Shown here: in pieces, positions 45,575-55,621 of the stretch | Layout: every line of letters begins with the position of its first letter | How positions within the stretch are numbered: the first letter of the stretch is position 1 | Assembly (NCBI GenBank): GCA_023425865.1 | Contig: JAFABV010000021.1 | Location: forward strand, 9,036-73,035 | DNA length: 64,000 nucleotides | Direction of reading: 5' to 3' | From: Bacteroidota bacterium | GTDB taxonomy: Bacteria; Bacteroidota; Bacteroidia; Bacteroidales; Bacteroidaceae | Made by a program: the position numbers and the translations under genes | Notes under the pieces: model-generated | Told to the model about the DNA's origin: nothing | The model's database searches: none | Seen by the model: the letters and a program-made list of their open reading frames with translations, nothing else

Positions 45575-45868
45575 TTAGATATTGCTGTAAAAATCAATTG
45601 TCTCGCCATCCTTCAGGGTTACGAAAGCCTTCTTGAAGGCGTTACGCTGGCCTTTCACAAGACCGGCCTTGGTATAGCGGCTTGAACGCTTGCCTGCGAA
45701 GCGGGCAGTGTTCACGTCAACAACCGTAACGTTGTACAGGCCTTCTACCTCTTTCTTAATCTGGAGCTTGTTAGCTTCTGGGCGAACGACGAAACCGTAG
45801 CGGTTAGGGCGCTTTTCTGTAATCTTGGTCTGCTTCTCAGTGACCAGGGGTTTGATGATAAATGCCAT
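45575..45868 (-). CDS. rplW: 50S ribosomal protein L23
   Basis: A 97-residue L23 at the exit-tunnel mouth, the docking site for trigger factor and signal recognition particle. FIIKPLVTEKQTKITEKR and FVVRPEANKLQIKKEVEGLY are canonical. It is 8 bases from rplB and 16 from rplD. Confidence 0.98.
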   Translation of the reverse strand: MAFIIKPLVTEKQTKITEKRPNRYGFVVRPEANKLQIKKEVEGLYNVTVVDVNTARFAGKRSSRYTKAGLVKGQRNAFKKAFVTLKDGETIDFYSNI

Positions 45869-45884
45869 ATTCTAATTCTCCTTT

Positions 45885-46514
45885 TTACTTATTTAAGATA
45901 TTGTCGATAGACTGCAAAGAACTTTCGGCAACAACCAGCACGTCAGCATTCAAAACTTTATACGTATTGAGCGCGCTTGCGGTCATCACCTCAGCCTTCT
46001 GTACGTTACGAGCGGACAAATATACATTTTTATTTACCTCTGGCAAAACAACGAGTGTTTTCTTGCCCTCGACTTTAAGATTTTTAGCGATATTTAAGAA
46101 ATCTTTCGTCTTAGGAGCCTCAAGAGTGAAATCTTCTACAACAATGATAGCATTCTCCTGAGCCTTATAAGCCAAGGCTGACTTACGAGCAAGAATCTTT
46201 ACTTTTTTGTTCAACTTGAAGCTATAATCACGGGGAGTCGGACCAAACACGCGACCACCACCTTTGAGCAGGGGTGAGTTGATGTCACCACGACGTGCAC
46301 CACCGCCGCCCTTCTGGCGGATGAGCTTGCGGGTAGAACCGGCATGCTCACTTCTTTCCTTTGACTTAGCGGTGCCCTGGCGCTGATCAGCGAGGTAACG
46401 CTTTACGTCAAGATAGATAACGTGATCGTTAGGCTCGATCCCGAAGATAGCCTCATTCAGAGTTACCGTGCGGCCAGTCTCCTGACCGTTGATATTCAAA
46501 ACACTAACTTCCAT
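45885..46514 (-). CDS. rplD: 50S ribosomal protein L4
   Basis: A 209-residue L4 whose extended loop reaches the exit tunnel ([20 protein letters not shown] around 62-81). In E. coli L4 also represses the S10 operon. The first base overlaps the last base of rplC, so the two are coupled. Confidence 0.98.
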   Translation of the reverse strand: MEVSVLNINGQETGRTVTLNEAIFGIEPNDHVIYLDVKRYLADQRQGTAKSKERSEHAGSTRKLIRQKGGGGARRGDINSPLLKGGGRVFGPTPRDYSFKLNKKVKILARKSALAYKAQENAIIVVEDFTLEAPKTKDFLNIAKNLKVEGKKTLVVLPEVNKNVYLSARNVQKAEVMTASALNTYKVLNADVLVVAESSLQSIDNILNK

Positions 46515-47137
46515 TACTTCTCAATTAAAACTGTTGAACCATTGCATCCGGCAAACGAACCCTTTACGATGAGCAGGTTCTGCTCCGGAATAACCTTTAA
46601 CACACGGAGGTTCTGGGTAGTAACGCGGTCGCCTCCCATCTGGCCGCCCATGCGCATGCCCTTGAACACCTTTGCAGGGTAAGAACAAGCACCGATAGAA
46701 CCCGGCTTACGGGCGCGGTCGTCCTGACCGTGAGTGCTCTGACCTACACCACCGAAACCGTGGCGCTTCACAACACCCTGGAAACCTTTACCCTTAGAAG
46801 TGCCTACTACGTCTACGAACTCAGCGCCTTCAAACAGATCTACAGTAATGGTGTCACCGAGGTTGTACTCCTCGTCAAACTTGAACTCGGCCAAGTGCTT
46901 CTTCGGTGTTGTACCGGCCTTCTTGAAGATTCCAGCCATAGGTTTGTTGATAGCATTACGGCCACTCTCTTTAGCGTCGCCGAAAGCGAGCTGCAGCGCT
47001 TTGTAACCGTCGTTCTCAACAGTCTTAACCTGAGTTACAACACAAGGACCAGCTTCGATAACAGTGCACGGTATGTTCTTACCGTCGGCACTGAAAACGG
47101 ATGTCATTCCGATTTTTCTTCCAATTAATCCTGGCAT
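46514..47137 (-). CDS. rplC: 50S ribosomal protein L3
   Basis: A 207-residue L3 whose central extension reaches the peptidyl-transferase centre. [20 protein letters not shown] begins the protein, and [20 protein letters not shown] covers the loop carrying the methylated glutamine of E. coli. About 90 bases separate it from rpsJ. Confidence 0.98.
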   Translation of the reverse strand: MPGLIGRKIGMTSVFSADGKNIPCTVIEAGPCVVTQVKTVENDGYKALQLAFGDAKESGRNAINKPMAGIFKKAGTTPKKHLAEFKFDEEYNLGDTITVDLFEGAEFVDVVGTSKGKGFQGVVKRHGFGGVGQSTHGQDDRARKPGSIGACSYPAKVFKGMRMGGQMGGDRVTTQNLRVLKVIPEQNLLIVKGSFAGCNGSTVLIEK

Positions 47138-47227
47138 TTCAATAATAATTTAATAATATGATTCTTTGTTGTGGGCCTCACAATCCAGCATTGCCGTCTT
47201 CATCAGCCCCTTTAATTAATTCTAATC

Positions 47228-47533
47228 TTATACCTTGATCTCAACTTCCACACCAGAGGGCAACTCGAGCTTCATCAGGGCGTCTACAGTCTTGCCTGTG
47301 GCGCTGTAGATGTCGATGAGACGCTTGTAGTCTGAGAGCTGGAACTGCTCACGGGCCTTCTTGTTCACGAAGGTAGAACGGTTTACAGTGAAGATACGCT
47401 TGTGGGTAGGCAATGGAATAGGACCGCTAACGATAGCGTCTGTAGCCTTCACAGCCTTCACGATCTGTTCTGCTGACTTGTCGACCAACTGGTGATCGTA
47501 ACTCTTCAGCTTGATACGAATTTTCTGACTCAT
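47228..47533 (-). CDS. rpsJ: 30S ribosomal protein S10
   Basis: A 101-residue S10 (NusE) of the 30S head, also a NusG-contacting antitermination partner. [20 protein letters not shown] and [17 protein letters not shown] are canonical. It follows fusA by 87 bases; no tuf gene lies between them, as is usual in Bacteroidales. Confidence 0.98.
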   Translation of the reverse strand: MSQKIRIKLKSYDHQLVDKSAEQIVKAVKATDAIVSGPIPLPTHKRIFTVNRSTFVNKKAREQFQLSDYKRLIDIYSATGKTVDALMKLELPSGVEVEIKV

Positions 47534-47620
47534 TGTTTTACTTAATATATAAATTAAATGTTGAATGGAAGAGGTATGCTGCTTAAGAGTCGTTCGCTAA
47601 GCAGCACCTCTTCCAAAGGG

Positions 47621-49726
47621 TTATTTCTTGAGTTCGGCCAGCACCTGGTCAGCCAATGTCTGCGACAGTGGTGAGTGGTGGTCATACTCCATAGAGCTGG
47701 TGGCACGACCTGAGGTGATGGTACGGAGAGCGGTTACATAACCGAACATCTCTGACAGTGGAACCATGGCCTTCACGATGCGGGCACCGCTGCGAGCCTC
47801 GTCCATACCCTGTACCATACCACGGCGCTTGTTCAAGTCACCGATCACGTCACCCATGTTCTCCTCGGGTGTCACCACCTCGACGCGCATGATAGGCTCC
47901 ATGAGCACGGGACCTGCCTTCTGGCAGACGTTCTTGAACGCAGCGTGTGCGGCGAGCTCGAACGACAGCTGGTCAGAGTCTACAGGGTGGAAGCTACCAT
48001 CGGTGAGCACAACCTTGATGCCACTCATGGGGAAGCCACCCAGCACACCGTTCTTCATAGAATCCTTGAAGCCCTTCTCTACGGCAGGAATGAACTCCTT
48101 GGGCACGTTACCACCCTTCACCTCGTTGACGAACTGTACGTCGCCCTCGGTGTAGTCTTCGTCCTTAGGACCTACGGTAACGATGATGTCGGCAAACTTA
48201 CCGCGACCACCACTCTGCTTCTTGTAAACCTCACGCCAGCCTTCAACGGTCTTCGTGATGGCCTCCTTATAGTTAACCTGGGGCTTACCCTGGTTACACT
48301 CTACCTTGAACTCACGCTTCAGACGGTCGATAATGATATCGAGGTGCAACTCACCCATACCAGAGATAATGGTCTGGCCGCTCTGCTCGTCGGTACGTAC
48401 AGTGAAGGTGGGGTCTTCCTCTGCCAACTTAGCCAAACCGTTGTCCAGCTTAGCGATGTCAGCCTGGCTCTTCGGCTCCACGGCGATCGAAATCACGGTG
48501 TCGGGGAAGGTCATAGACTCCAGCACGATGGGGTGGTTTTCGTCGCAAAGGGTATCACCGGTACGGATATCCTTGAAACCTACACCAGCGCCGATATCAC
48601 CGGCCTCGATAGACTCCATAGGAATCTCTTGGTGAGAGTTCATCTGGAACAGACGGCTGATACGCTCACGCTTGCCCGAACGGGGGTTGTAAACATAAGA
48701 ACCGGCCTCAACCTTACCCGAGTAGACGCGGAAGTATACCAAGCGGCCCATGAACGGGTCTGTGGCAATCTTGAACGCGAGAGCTGCTGTAGGCTCGTTC
48801 TCATCCGGCTTGCGGTCTTCCTCCTCATCAGTGTCAGGATTGGTACCTATGATGTTGGGCGTATCAACAGGTGAGGGAAGGAAAGCACATACATAGTCGA
48901 GCAGGGGCTGCACACCCTTGTTCTTGTATGAAGAACCCAGAATCACGGGGCAGCACTCCATAGACACACAACCCTTGCGGACAGCGGCCATCAGCTCCTC
49001 CTCTGTAATGCTTGAGGGATCCTCGAGATACTTCTCCATCAGGGCATCGTCGTAGTTGGCGGCACCCTCGAGCAGCTTGTCACGCCACTCCTCGGCCTCA
49101 GCCTCAAGGTCAGCGGGGATCTCCTCAACATCATACTCAGCACCCATGGTCTCGTCGTGCCAAAGAATAGCCTTCATCTTGATGAGGTCTACCACACCCT
49201 TGAAGTTCTCTTCTGCACCGATAGGAATCTGAATAACGATGGGGTTAGCGCCGAGAATGTCCTTCATCTGCTGTACAGTCTCGAAGAAGTCAGCACCCGA
49301 ACGGTCCATCTTGTTGACATAACCGATACGGGGTACGTTATATTTGTCGGCCTGACGCCATACGGTCTCACTCTGGGGCTGAACGCCGTCAGCAGCTGAG
49401 TAAGTAGCCACGGCGCCGTCGAGTACACGCAGCGAGCGCTCTACCTCAGCGGTAAAGTCTACGTGTCCCGGAGTATCGATCAGGTTGATCTTGTATGACT
49501 TACCATTCCAGTTCCAGTTACAGGTTGTGGCGGCAGAAGTGATGGTGATACCACGCTCCTGCTCCTGAGCCATCCAGTCCATTGTTGCTGCACCATCGTG
49601 TACCTCACCGATCTTGTGCGTCTTACCTGTGTAGAACAGGATACGCTCAGAAGTAGTGGTCTTACCGGCGTCAATGTGGGCCATGATACCGATGTTGCGA
49701 GTCAACTGTAAATCGCGATTTGCCAT
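47621..49726 (-). CDS. fusA: elongation factor G
   Basis: A 701-residue translocation GTPase. The G domain has AHIDAGKTT (16-24), [10 protein letters not shown] and [12 protein letters not shown]. Domain IV carries [20 protein letters not shown], and domain V ends in [15 protein letters not shown]. It is encoded between rpsG and rpsJ, so it is the main EF-G rather than a paralogue. Confidence 0.98.
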   Translation of the reverse strand: MANRDLQLTRNIGIMAHIDAGKTTTSERILFYTGKTHKIGEVHDGAATMDWMAQEQERGITITSAATTCNWNWNGKSYKINLIDTPGHVDFTAEVERSLRVLDGAVATYSAADGVQPQSETVWRQADKYNVPRIGYVNKMDRSGADFFETVQQMKDILGANPIVIQIPIGAEENFKGVVDLIKMKAILWHDETMGAEYDVEEIPADLEAEAEEWRDKLLEGAANYDDALMEKYLEDPSSITEEELMAAVRKGCVSMECCPVILGSSYKNKGVQPLLDYVCAFLPSPVDTPNIIGTNPDTDEEEDRKPDENEPTAALAFKIATDPFMGRLVYFRVYSGKVEAGSYVYNPRSGKRERISRLFQMNSHQEIPMESIEAGDIGAGVGFKDIRTGDTLCDENHPIVLESMTFPDTVISIAVEPKSQADIAKLDNGLAKLAEEDPTFTVRTDEQSGQTIISGMGELHLDIIIDRLKREFKVECNQGKPQVNYKEAITKTVEGWREVYKKQSGGRGKFADIIVTVGPKDEDYTEGDVQFVNEVKGGNVPKEFIPAVEKGFKDSMKNGVLGGFPMSGIKVVLTDGSFHPVDSDQLSFELAAHAAFKNVCQKAGPVLMEPIMRVEVVTPEENMGDVIGDLNKRRGMVQGMDEARSGARIVKAMVPLSEMFGYVTALRTITSGRATSSMEYDHHSPLSQTLADQVLAELKK

Positions 49727-49755
49727 TGTGTTATTATCCTTTGTTGAGTTGTGAA

Positions 49756-50232
49756 TTAGAAACGGAAGTGAGCGAATGCACGGTTAGCCTCAGCCATGCG
49801 GTGCATATCTTCCTTACGCTTGAAGGCACCACCCTGATTGTTGAAGGCGTCCATAATCTCAGCGGCCAACTTGTCGGCCATGCTCTTACCGCCGCGCTTA
49901 CGTGCGAAGGCAATCATATTCTTCATCGACACACTCTCCTTGCGGTCAGGACGAATTTCTGTGGGAACCTGGAATGTGGCACCGCCGATACGGCGACTCT
50001 TCACCTCCACCTGCGGAGTGATGTTGTCGAGCGCCTGCTTCCAAATTTCCAGAGGAGCCTTCTCCTCGTTGGCCATCTTGTCTTTCACCAGATCAAGAGC
50101 CTTGTAGAAAATTTCGTAAGAGGCATTCTTCTTGCCGTCGTACATCAAGTGGTTTACAAACTTAGAGACCTTCTGGTCATTGAACACGGGATCAGGAAGG
50201 ATCACGCGCTTCTTTGGTTTTGCTTTTCTCAT
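49756..50232 (-). CDS. rpsG: 30S ribosomal protein S7
   Basis: A 158-residue S7 that nucleates the 30S head. The core has [20 protein letters not shown] and [20 protein letters not shown]. It lies between rpsL (about 190 bases upstream) and fusA (29 bases downstream). Confidence 0.98.
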   Translation of the reverse strand: MRKAKPKKRVILPDPVFNDQKVSKFVNHLMYDGKKNASYEIFYKALDLVKDKMANEEKAPLEIWKQALDNITPQVEVKSRRIGGATFQVPTEIRPDRKESVSMKNMIAFARKRGGKSMADKLAAEIMDAFNNQGGAFKRKEDMHRMAEANRAFAHFRF

Positions 50233-50418
50233 TTTGTTTAAAATAAATTCTGCTTGGGGCTGTCATTTTTGTTCTTCAACGCTCACACCTGAGCATTTAC
50301 TCAACCGTTTTAACTTCTCCAGCAAAACGAAAAAAAAATAGGATTTCCTAATAAAAATAGGCTTTGAGCCCTCGGCCACGAGTACCTACCCTTGGCCCTT
50401 GGCTCTCAGCGTTGATCT

Positions 50419-50799
50419 TTACTTCTTAGCCTTTGGACGCTTAGCTCCGTACTTAGAGCGGCGCTGCGTGCGGTTGGCTACACCGGCGGTATCAAGGGTA
50501 CCACGAACGATGTGATAGCGCACACCAGGAAGGTCCTTTACACGACCACCACGCACCAGCACGATAGAGTGCTCCTGCAGGTTGTGACCCTCTCCGGGGA
50601 TGTAGGAGTTCACTTCCTTCTGATTGGTCAAACGAACACGGGCAACCTTACGCATTGCCGAGTTAGGCTTCTTCGGGGTTGTAGTGTAGACACGAACACA
50701 CACACCGCGACGCTGGGGACATCCGTCCAGAGCGGGCGACTTGCTCTTGTCATCCAGTACCCTTCTGCCCTTACGTACTAATTGTTGAATAGTAGGCAT
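50419..50799 (-). CDS. rpsL: 30S ribosomal protein S12
   Basis: A 126-residue S12 of the decoding centre. The two lysines that determine streptomycin response are wild type: K43 in [13 protein letters not shown] and K88 in [10 protein letters not shown]. It is the first gene of the long minus-strand translation cluster, with a -7 box at 50910-50917. Confidence 0.98.
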   Translation of the reverse strand: MPTIQQLVRKGRRVLDDKSKSPALDGCPQRRGVCVRVYTTTPKKPNSAMRKVARVRLTNQKEVNSYIPGEGHNLQEHSIVLVRGGRVKDLPGVRYHIVRGTLDTAGVANRTQRRSKYGAKRPKAKK

Positions 50800-50909
50800 A
50801 ATTTTACTTTTTAAATTTTATATGTTTTATTTATTTGAAATCAACGCTTTACGGGTAGGTACACAACATCCCCTGCTGCGACGCAGATACAATAACCCGT
50901 TTCGGGCTG

Positions 50910-50917
50910 CAAAGTTA
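50910..50917 (-). promoter_or_regulatory. -7 box of the rpsL cluster
   Basis: The minus strand reads TAACTTTG, giving a leader of about 100 nt before rpsL. The -33 element is not obvious. Confidence 0.5.
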
Positions 50918-51217
50918 CGAAAAATCCCGTGAACTTCCTATTCTAAAGTTATAAAAACTGAACGCGAGCACGGTAATTAAGGTTAATTAACTGTCGTTGG
51001 AATTTTATAACCCACCCAAAAGTCACCGAAGAGGCCTCATGAGAGTTATTGCGCTGCATCTGTAATGGCGCTATGGCGTACGGTTGGGGGGCTTCTCGCC
51101 GTGCCCGTTTCACCTGAAAACATGCCCCTACTCCACGTCCAGTAAGACAGAGAAGGCCATTATGCCGGGCACGGCAAGAGCAGAAGGCCGAATGAGTTGG
51201 ACAGAAGGACGGAGTGA

Positions 51218-51331
51218 TTCTATATTGAAGCATCCGATGGTTCTATATTAAAGCATATTATAATTCTATATAGAAGCATTCGATGGTTTTATACAGAACG
51301 ATGTGACGATTCGGGCAGAAGCATATCTCCG
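51218..51331. repeat. 23-bp tandem repeat array, locus 3
   Basis: Units start at 51218, 51241, 51264 and 51287 (23-base spacing), and a divergent fifth at 51309 (22-base spacing). The fifth unit (TTCGGGCAGAAGCAT) closely resembles the fifth unit of locus 1 (TTCGGACAGAACCAT), and the fourth units of both arrays share TTTT at the start, so the two arrays have the same internal order. Confidence 0.85.
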
Positions 51332-51409
51332 GAACCGGTGTTTGAGGCTGAGAAACAGTGAGGTTGGTCGGCCAACATGGTACTCGTACACCGACGACAA
51401 TAACCTAAA

Positions 51410-51441
51410 CGAGGATGCTACCCACCCGGGTTGCATCCTCG
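51410..51441 (-). terminator. terminator of the DUF3467 gene
   Basis: CGAGGATGC pairs with GCATCCTCG around a 14-base loop that itself contains AACCCGGGT. On the minus strand it is followed by TTTAGG, about 25 bases past the stop codon. Confidence 0.75.
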
Positions 51442-51465
51442 TAAGTTACTCAGTATGACATGTAC

Positions 51466-51789
51466 TTAAGCATTTCCTGTGCCAAATGGGGCAATTGTGC
51501 GACCCTCCTGGGGTGCCGCGGGAGCCTGTGGAATCTTGATTTCGCCAAACTCCTGCTCGTAACGTGCAATGTTTTCTTGTAGTGCGTACAAAAGACGCTT
51601 GGTGTGTTCTGGTGCCATGATGACACGGCTGAAGATTTGAGGCGGCGCAATAGGCAGCATGTGGGCGAAGTCAATGACAAACTCGCTGGACGAATGATTG
51701 ATCATTGCCAAGTTTGCATATTCGCCTGAAGCCACTTCCGGCTTGAGTTCTATATTGATTTGCTGCTGATTGTCATTATTCTGTGCCAT
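51466..51789 (-). CDS. DUF3467-family protein
   Basis: A 107-residue cytosolic protein of the DUF3467 family, whose function is unknown. Typical features are ELKPEVASGEYANLAMINHS, SSEFVIDFAHMLP and SRVIMAPEHTKRLLYALQEN. The C-terminus is proline- and alanine-rich and ends APFGTGNA. It is monocistronic, with a strong promoter (51837-51868) and a terminator. Confidence 0.88.
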   Translation of the reverse strand: MAQNNDNQQQINIELKPEVASGEYANLAMINHSSSEFVIDFAHMLPIAPPQIFSRVIMAPEHTKRLLYALQENIARYEQEFGEIKIPQAPAAPQEGRTIAPFGTGNA

Positions 51790-51836
51790 AATTTCGATAA
51801 GTTAAAGTTGAGGTTAATAATATTATTGAGTGTGTG

Positions 51837-51868
51837 CAAAGATATAGAAAAGAATGCGCCCCACCAAA
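51837..51868 (-). promoter_or_regulatory. promoter of the DUF3467 gene
   Basis: On the minus strand TTTG (51868-51865), 20 bases, then TATCTTTG (51844-51837), 48 bases before the ATG. Confidence 0.75.
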
Positions 51869-51976
51869 TTTTTACCTTCGGTTTTTGACGCAAGTTGAAA
51901 GATAAGTTGATTAGAACGCCTACACGGCGCGTATAAGACCGGGCACTCGCATCACCAATGCCCAGAATAAAACGCA

Positions 51977-52031
51977 GAGTAACAAAATCACCTATGAGGC
52001 TCAAATGGCCCCATAGGTGATTTTGTTACTC
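51977..52031 (-). terminator. 20-bp perfect inverted repeat after the TlpA gene
   Basis: GAGTAACAAAATCACCTATG (51977-51996) is the exact complement of 52012-52031. Three further pairs follow a mismatch, leaving a 7-base loop. It lies 48 bases past the tlpA-like stop. The T-run is inside the descending arm, and the tail on the minus strand is TGCGTTTTATT. Confidence 0.75.
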
Positions 52032-52078
52032 CGTATGCATAGTGCCAGATACTCCGCCGTGAGCACCTGGCATGCTGA

Positions 52079-53197
52079 TTACTCAGGGAAGAGACGAGCC
52101 AAGGTCTGGGCCAATGCCTCTCCGCGCAGTTTGTCGCCGATGATCTTGCCATCGGGGCCAATGAGCAGGGTACACGGTATGCCGTCCACGCCATAGAGGT
52201 TAGCGGCCACGCAGTCCCACCCTTTCAGGTCCGAAAGCTGGGGCCAGGGCAGAGACATCTGCTTGATGGCCTTGAGCCAACTGTCTCGACGGTTGTCTAA
52301 CGACACGCCCACTACCTCAAAGCCCCGGTCATGATACTTGGCATAGAGTGCCTTTACGTTAGGCATTTCGGCTCGGCAAGGACCACACCAACTGGCCCAG
52401 AAGTCTACCAACACGTATTTGCCTGCACCGATATAGTCAGACAACTTGCGCTCCACTCCCGATGTATCGGCCATGGCAAAGTCTGTATACTGACGTCCGG
52501 CCTCGCGCAAGGCGGCAGCCTTCAGGGTGGCAATGGGCTTGACGGCCAATGGGTCGTTGCTGAACTCCGGTGTCATTCGGCTGAATACCTGCTGCAGCTC
52601 ATCCTTGGTGAAGTAAGTGTACGACTGCGCGAAGAAGTACGCACCAACCACATTGTCACAGTGGTCGATGGCAAAATTCTTCAGCAGGGCGCGCTGCCGC
52701 TCTTGCACACCATTGAGCTCAAGCTCCAACTCCGCACGCCGTTCGGGCGTAGTGGTGGCCTGACTATACTCCGTATATTTCTGGTTGAGCTCTTCGTGCG
52801 AAGGAATGGCAGCCTGCGCAAACTGCTGGTCATAGAGACCAAACAATGCCTGTCGGCTTCCTCCCGTCACGGTCAGCTCACCCTTGTCTGAAACGGTCAC
52901 CGTGGCAGGTTGGTCATCTCCCACCACCACGTTAGCGCGAAGTGGCAGAGAGGGGTCAGTGGAAAAGATGGTGCATAGACGGGGGGCTTCTATCTTGCCC
53001 TTCATAACAAACTTGCCATTGGTCACCACGGCAGAGTCGAGGGGCTGAGCCTCGCCGAGTGAGACGGGGCGCACCACAAACTTCTTGCCGTTATATTTGG
53101 CCAACCCAGTTCCGTTGACCACGTAATCTACCGTAGCGGCCGATGCGGATATGGCCATGCCGGCCATGACCAGCAGGAGAGAGAGTATCTTTTTCAT
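52079..53197 (-). CDS. TlpA-family thiol-disulfide protein with DUF4369-like domain
   Basis: A 372-residue exported protein with a signal peptide (about 1-20). A DUF4369-like beta domain (about 22-115) is followed by a helical linker and a thioredoxin fold with the active site WCGPC (C271, C274) in YVLVDFWASWCGPCRAEMP. It probably reduces or delivers electrons to envelope proteins. It is the last gene of the SusC-SusD operon, 27 bases after the PKD-like gene, so it is likely to serve the uptake system. Confidence 0.92.
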   Translation of the reverse strand: MKKILSLLLVMAGMAISASAATVDYVVNGTGLAKYNGKKFVVRPVSLGEAQPLDSAVVTNGKFVMKGKIEAPRLCTIFSTDPSLPLRANVVVGDDQPATVTVSDKGELTVTGGSRQALFGLYDQQFAQAAIPSHEELNQKYTEYSQATTTPERRAELELELNGVQERQRALLKNFAIDHCDNVVGAYFFAQSYTYFTKDELQQVFSRMTPEFSNDPLAVKPIATLKAAALREAGRQYTDFAMADTSGVERKLSDYIGAGKYVLVDFWASWCGPCRAEMPNVKALYAKYHDRGFEVVGVSLDNRRDSWLKAIKQMSLPWPQLSDLKGWDCVAANLYGVDGIPCTLLIGPDGKIIGDKLRGEALAQTLARLFPE

Positions 53198-53224
53198 GTC
53201 ATTACTTGTTTAGCGTGTGAACAA

Positions 53225-54781
53225 TTACTCATCGAGCACAGGCATGGCAGCTGCCTTTGACTGGTCGCTCACCTTAGGATTGATATATCCCAGCGACTTG
53301 AGTTTTCCGGTGCCGGTGATGGTGAATTGTGGCTGCCCATTGGGCTCACCACCAATCATATTGTAGAAGTAGAGCTTATAAGTGCTGCCACTCTGCGTGC
53401 CCACCACCAGGTAATCGAAGGCACCACTGCCCGAGAAGTAGCGGTTGCTCAAGAAGGTGATCTGCTCGCCCGAGGGAAGCCCGGGGAAGGTGAGCTCTTT
53501 CTCTGTGCCCACGGTGGCGAGGTTGTAACTGTACACCTTGCCTCCGTCGAGCGCATAGGCGATGGTGGCCTGCTGACCGTTGAAGGCACGGAGCGTGGCC
53601 TTGGCAAAGTGCGACTCGGGGTCGAGGGTGCGCACATTGGTCACTTCGGCGTAAGAGAGACTCGGCGTAACCTGGTAGAGATACTTCTTGGTGGCGTCCG
53701 CCCTGTCGGCAAAGACAAAATACATCAGGTCGCCGCCAGCGGTAGACAGGCCACAGTCGAGACAATCGTAGTTGGTGGTTGCCATCTGCGCGTCGTTCTC
53801 ATATACAGGCTGCTGACTGCCATTGTAGTCGAGCATCTCCAAACGGCGCGTCTGCTCAGACCAGTAGACAGGCGAGTAGTAGTTGGTGGTACCTGTACCG
53901 CCCACCACATGTGTGCTGCCACCCGAGCCGGCCACCGGACCGAAGATACCCGTGGAGTTCTGCGAGGCGGTATAGGTAGAGTACACGCCGTTATTGGTGA
54001 GGAAGTAAGCCGTGAAGTATCCACGAATGGTGCGATAAGGAATCTCACCCTCCACAGGGGCATAGTGGCTGTTGGAGGCGTCCATCACCGTGGTGCAGTC
54101 GAGCGCACGAATCCAGCGCACCTCGTTGTTCTCGGTGGTGATACACAGCAGGTTTCCACCGCTGAGCGCGCCCGACTTGGGGTCGACGAAGGCCAACTGG
54201 TGGTTGACGTCCATGCAGCGTGGCTTGCCGGGTATGGCTTCACCCTGGAAGGTCTTGATGACATCGCTGGTGAGTTTCTGCGAAACCGTGTTGTAAAGGT
54301 CAATGTCGGTATTGCCCTCAGCATTCTCCTTGAGTACATAGAAGCCCAACGACAGTGCCGAAGAAGCGTTCACCTGGGTGGTGATCTGCTCGCTCAGGCC
54401 TGTTGACTTTGATTTCACGGTGAGAATCAGCGTGTACTGACCGTCGGTGACGGCTACCGGCCACGAGAGGTTCTTGTCGTGACTGATGGTGTCGGCCTTC
54501 GTGTAAGTGAAAGTGCCGGTCGTAGCGTCGTACTTCGACTTGTCGCCATCTGCCGTGTTGTAATACGACCATGTGTACTCCAGGTCGTCGTCGGCGTAGT
54601 CAGACTCCACCACCGGACTGATATTGAGCTTGTCCCCACTGAACGACACGATGTCGTAGGAGTTTTCCACACCGCTCAAGTTGATATAGTTTTTGCCCGT
54701 AACGCCATAGCTGGAATCGTCGTCGGTGCAGGCACCCAACAGCAGGACGCTGGCGAGCAAGGGCATGAATATCTTTTTCAT
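53225..54781 (-). CDS. PKD-like family lipoprotein
   Basis: A 518-residue lipoprotein starting MKKIFMPLLASVLLLGACTD with lipobox LGAC. A PKD-like beta-sandwich (about 45-140, LEYTWSYYNTADGDKS) precedes a large beta-rich, possibly propeller-like part. The frame is open to 54859, but only the methionine at 54781 gives a lipoprotein signal. It probably sits on the outer surface with the SusCD complex and binds the ligand. Confidence 0.88.
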   Translation of the reverse strand: MKKIFMPLLASVLLLGACTDDDSSYGVTGKNYINLSGVENSYDIVSFSGDKLNISPVVESDYADDDLEYTWSYYNTADGDKSKYDATTGTFTYTKADTISHDKNLSWPVAVTDGQYTLILTVKSKSTGLSEQITTQVNASSALSLGFYVLKENAEGNTDIDLYNTVSQKLTSDVIKTFQGEAIPGKPRCMDVNHQLAFVDPKSGALSGGNLLCITTENNEVRWIRALDCTTVMDASNSHYAPVEGEIPYRTIRGYFTAYFLTNNGVYSTYTASQNSTGIFGPVAGSGGSTHVVGGTGTTNYYSPVYWSEQTRRLEMLDYNGSQQPVYENDAQMATTNYDCLDCGLSTAGGDLMYFVFADRADATKKYLYQVTPSLSYAEVTNVRTLDPESHFAKATLRAFNGQQATIAYALDGGKVYSYNLATVGTEKELTFPGLPSGEQITFLSNRYFSGSGAFDYLVVGTQSGSTYKLYFYNMIGGEPNGQPQFTITGTGKLKSLGYINPKVSDQSKAAAMPVLDE

Positions 54782-54855
54782 TTGCTTTACCTTATTATAT
54801 ATATAATACGTTGTTGAAGTCCCGCCCCCGCGAAAGGGGCAGAAGACAAGAGACA

Positions 54856-55608
54856 TCAATAACCAATGGTCACTATCGTGCCGTCGGCCTCCTGCAGCAG
54901 CGACTGCCCTGCAGCCACGCGCCTCTGGTTTTCTTCGGAGAGGGCTTTCTTGAGACGGCTGATGAGATAGGTCACCATGCTGTAGTTGTTGACGATACTG
55001 TTGATATAAGCGTCATCCCAATTTTCGCCGGTGACATCGATGAAGAACTGATGCTTCACCCTACCCCACTGACCGAAATACCAGTCCATGGCTCCTGCCC
55101 AAGCCGCCGGCTTGGAGAGCAAGTTGGTGATGGTGACCAGCTTGTAACGCCGATTCTGGAATCCTTGGGCAAACTCGCCATTGTTCTTTACCTCTAACCT
55201 GAGGTTATAGACGGCATCATCGAGCGAGGCGTCTTTGAGTACAATGACGGGCACACTCACCTGTGTCTGGCCGGCCTTCACTTCAAGGTAAGGCTTCATG
55301 CGCTCATCGTCCATGGCTACATAATGCTTACCAGCCACGGCATCGTTGTTGCCTGTGGCAACCTGCTGCAGTTCAAACACACGGTCGTGGTCGGCCACAA
55401 AGCCCTGGGTAATGAGGTTCACCCATACGGTATCCTGCACCTTGCCCTTGCTAAACACAAAAGAATAGTTGGCCACACTGTCCTTCGCCTGACTGTAGTT
55501 GAAGTTGAGGTAAGCCTGAGGGTCGTCGTACACAGGCAGTTCCTGCTCGCAAGAGGCCAGCCCCATGAGCGTCAGTGCGCCATATAAATATGCAATGTAT
55601 TTTTTCAT
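54856..55608 (-). CDS. DUF4843-domain lipoprotein
   Basis: A 250-residue lipoprotein starting MKKYIAYLYGALTLMGLASC with lipobox LASC. The DUF4843-like part includes DDPQAYLNFNYSQAKDSVAN near the N-terminus. The methionine at 55608 is chosen because the upstream frame (to 55674) overlaps susD and lacks a signal. DUF4843 proteins are found almost only next to SusD in non-glycan SusCD operons. It probably sits on the outer membrane as an accessory binding protein. Confidence 0.88.
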   Translation of the reverse strand: MKKYIAYLYGALTLMGLASCEQELPVYDDPQAYLNFNYSQAKDSVANYSFVFSKGKVQDTVWVNLITQGFVADHDRVFELQQVATGNNDAVAGKHYVAMDDERMKPYLEVKAGQTQVSVPVIVLKDASLDDAVYNLRLEVKNNGEFAQGFQNRRYKLVTITNLLSKPAAWAGAMDWYFGQWGRVKHQFFIDVTGENWDDAYINSIVNNYSMVTYLISRLKKALSEENQRRVAAGQSLLQEADGTIVTIGY

Positions 55609-55621
55609 CTTATCATGCGTA

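Larger units (their letters stand above)
50800..51465. other. gene-free gap between DUF3467 gene and rpsL
   Basis: About 670 bases holding the rpsL promoter box, a 10-bp inverted repeat GCCGTGCCCG/CGGGCACGGC (51098-51107 and 51166-51175), a 23-bp tandem repeat array (51218-51331) and a terminator at 51410-51441. The frame at 50949-51233 shows no family character. Confidence 0.6.

Noticed and set aside
47138..47227. A tuf or tRNA gene between fusA, rpsJ and rplC
   Set aside because: The gaps are only about 90 bases, and no cloverleaf or EF-Tu motif is visible.
50949..51233. A 94-codon minus-strand frame before rpsL
   Set aside because: It runs through the inverted repeat and into the repeat array and has no family character.
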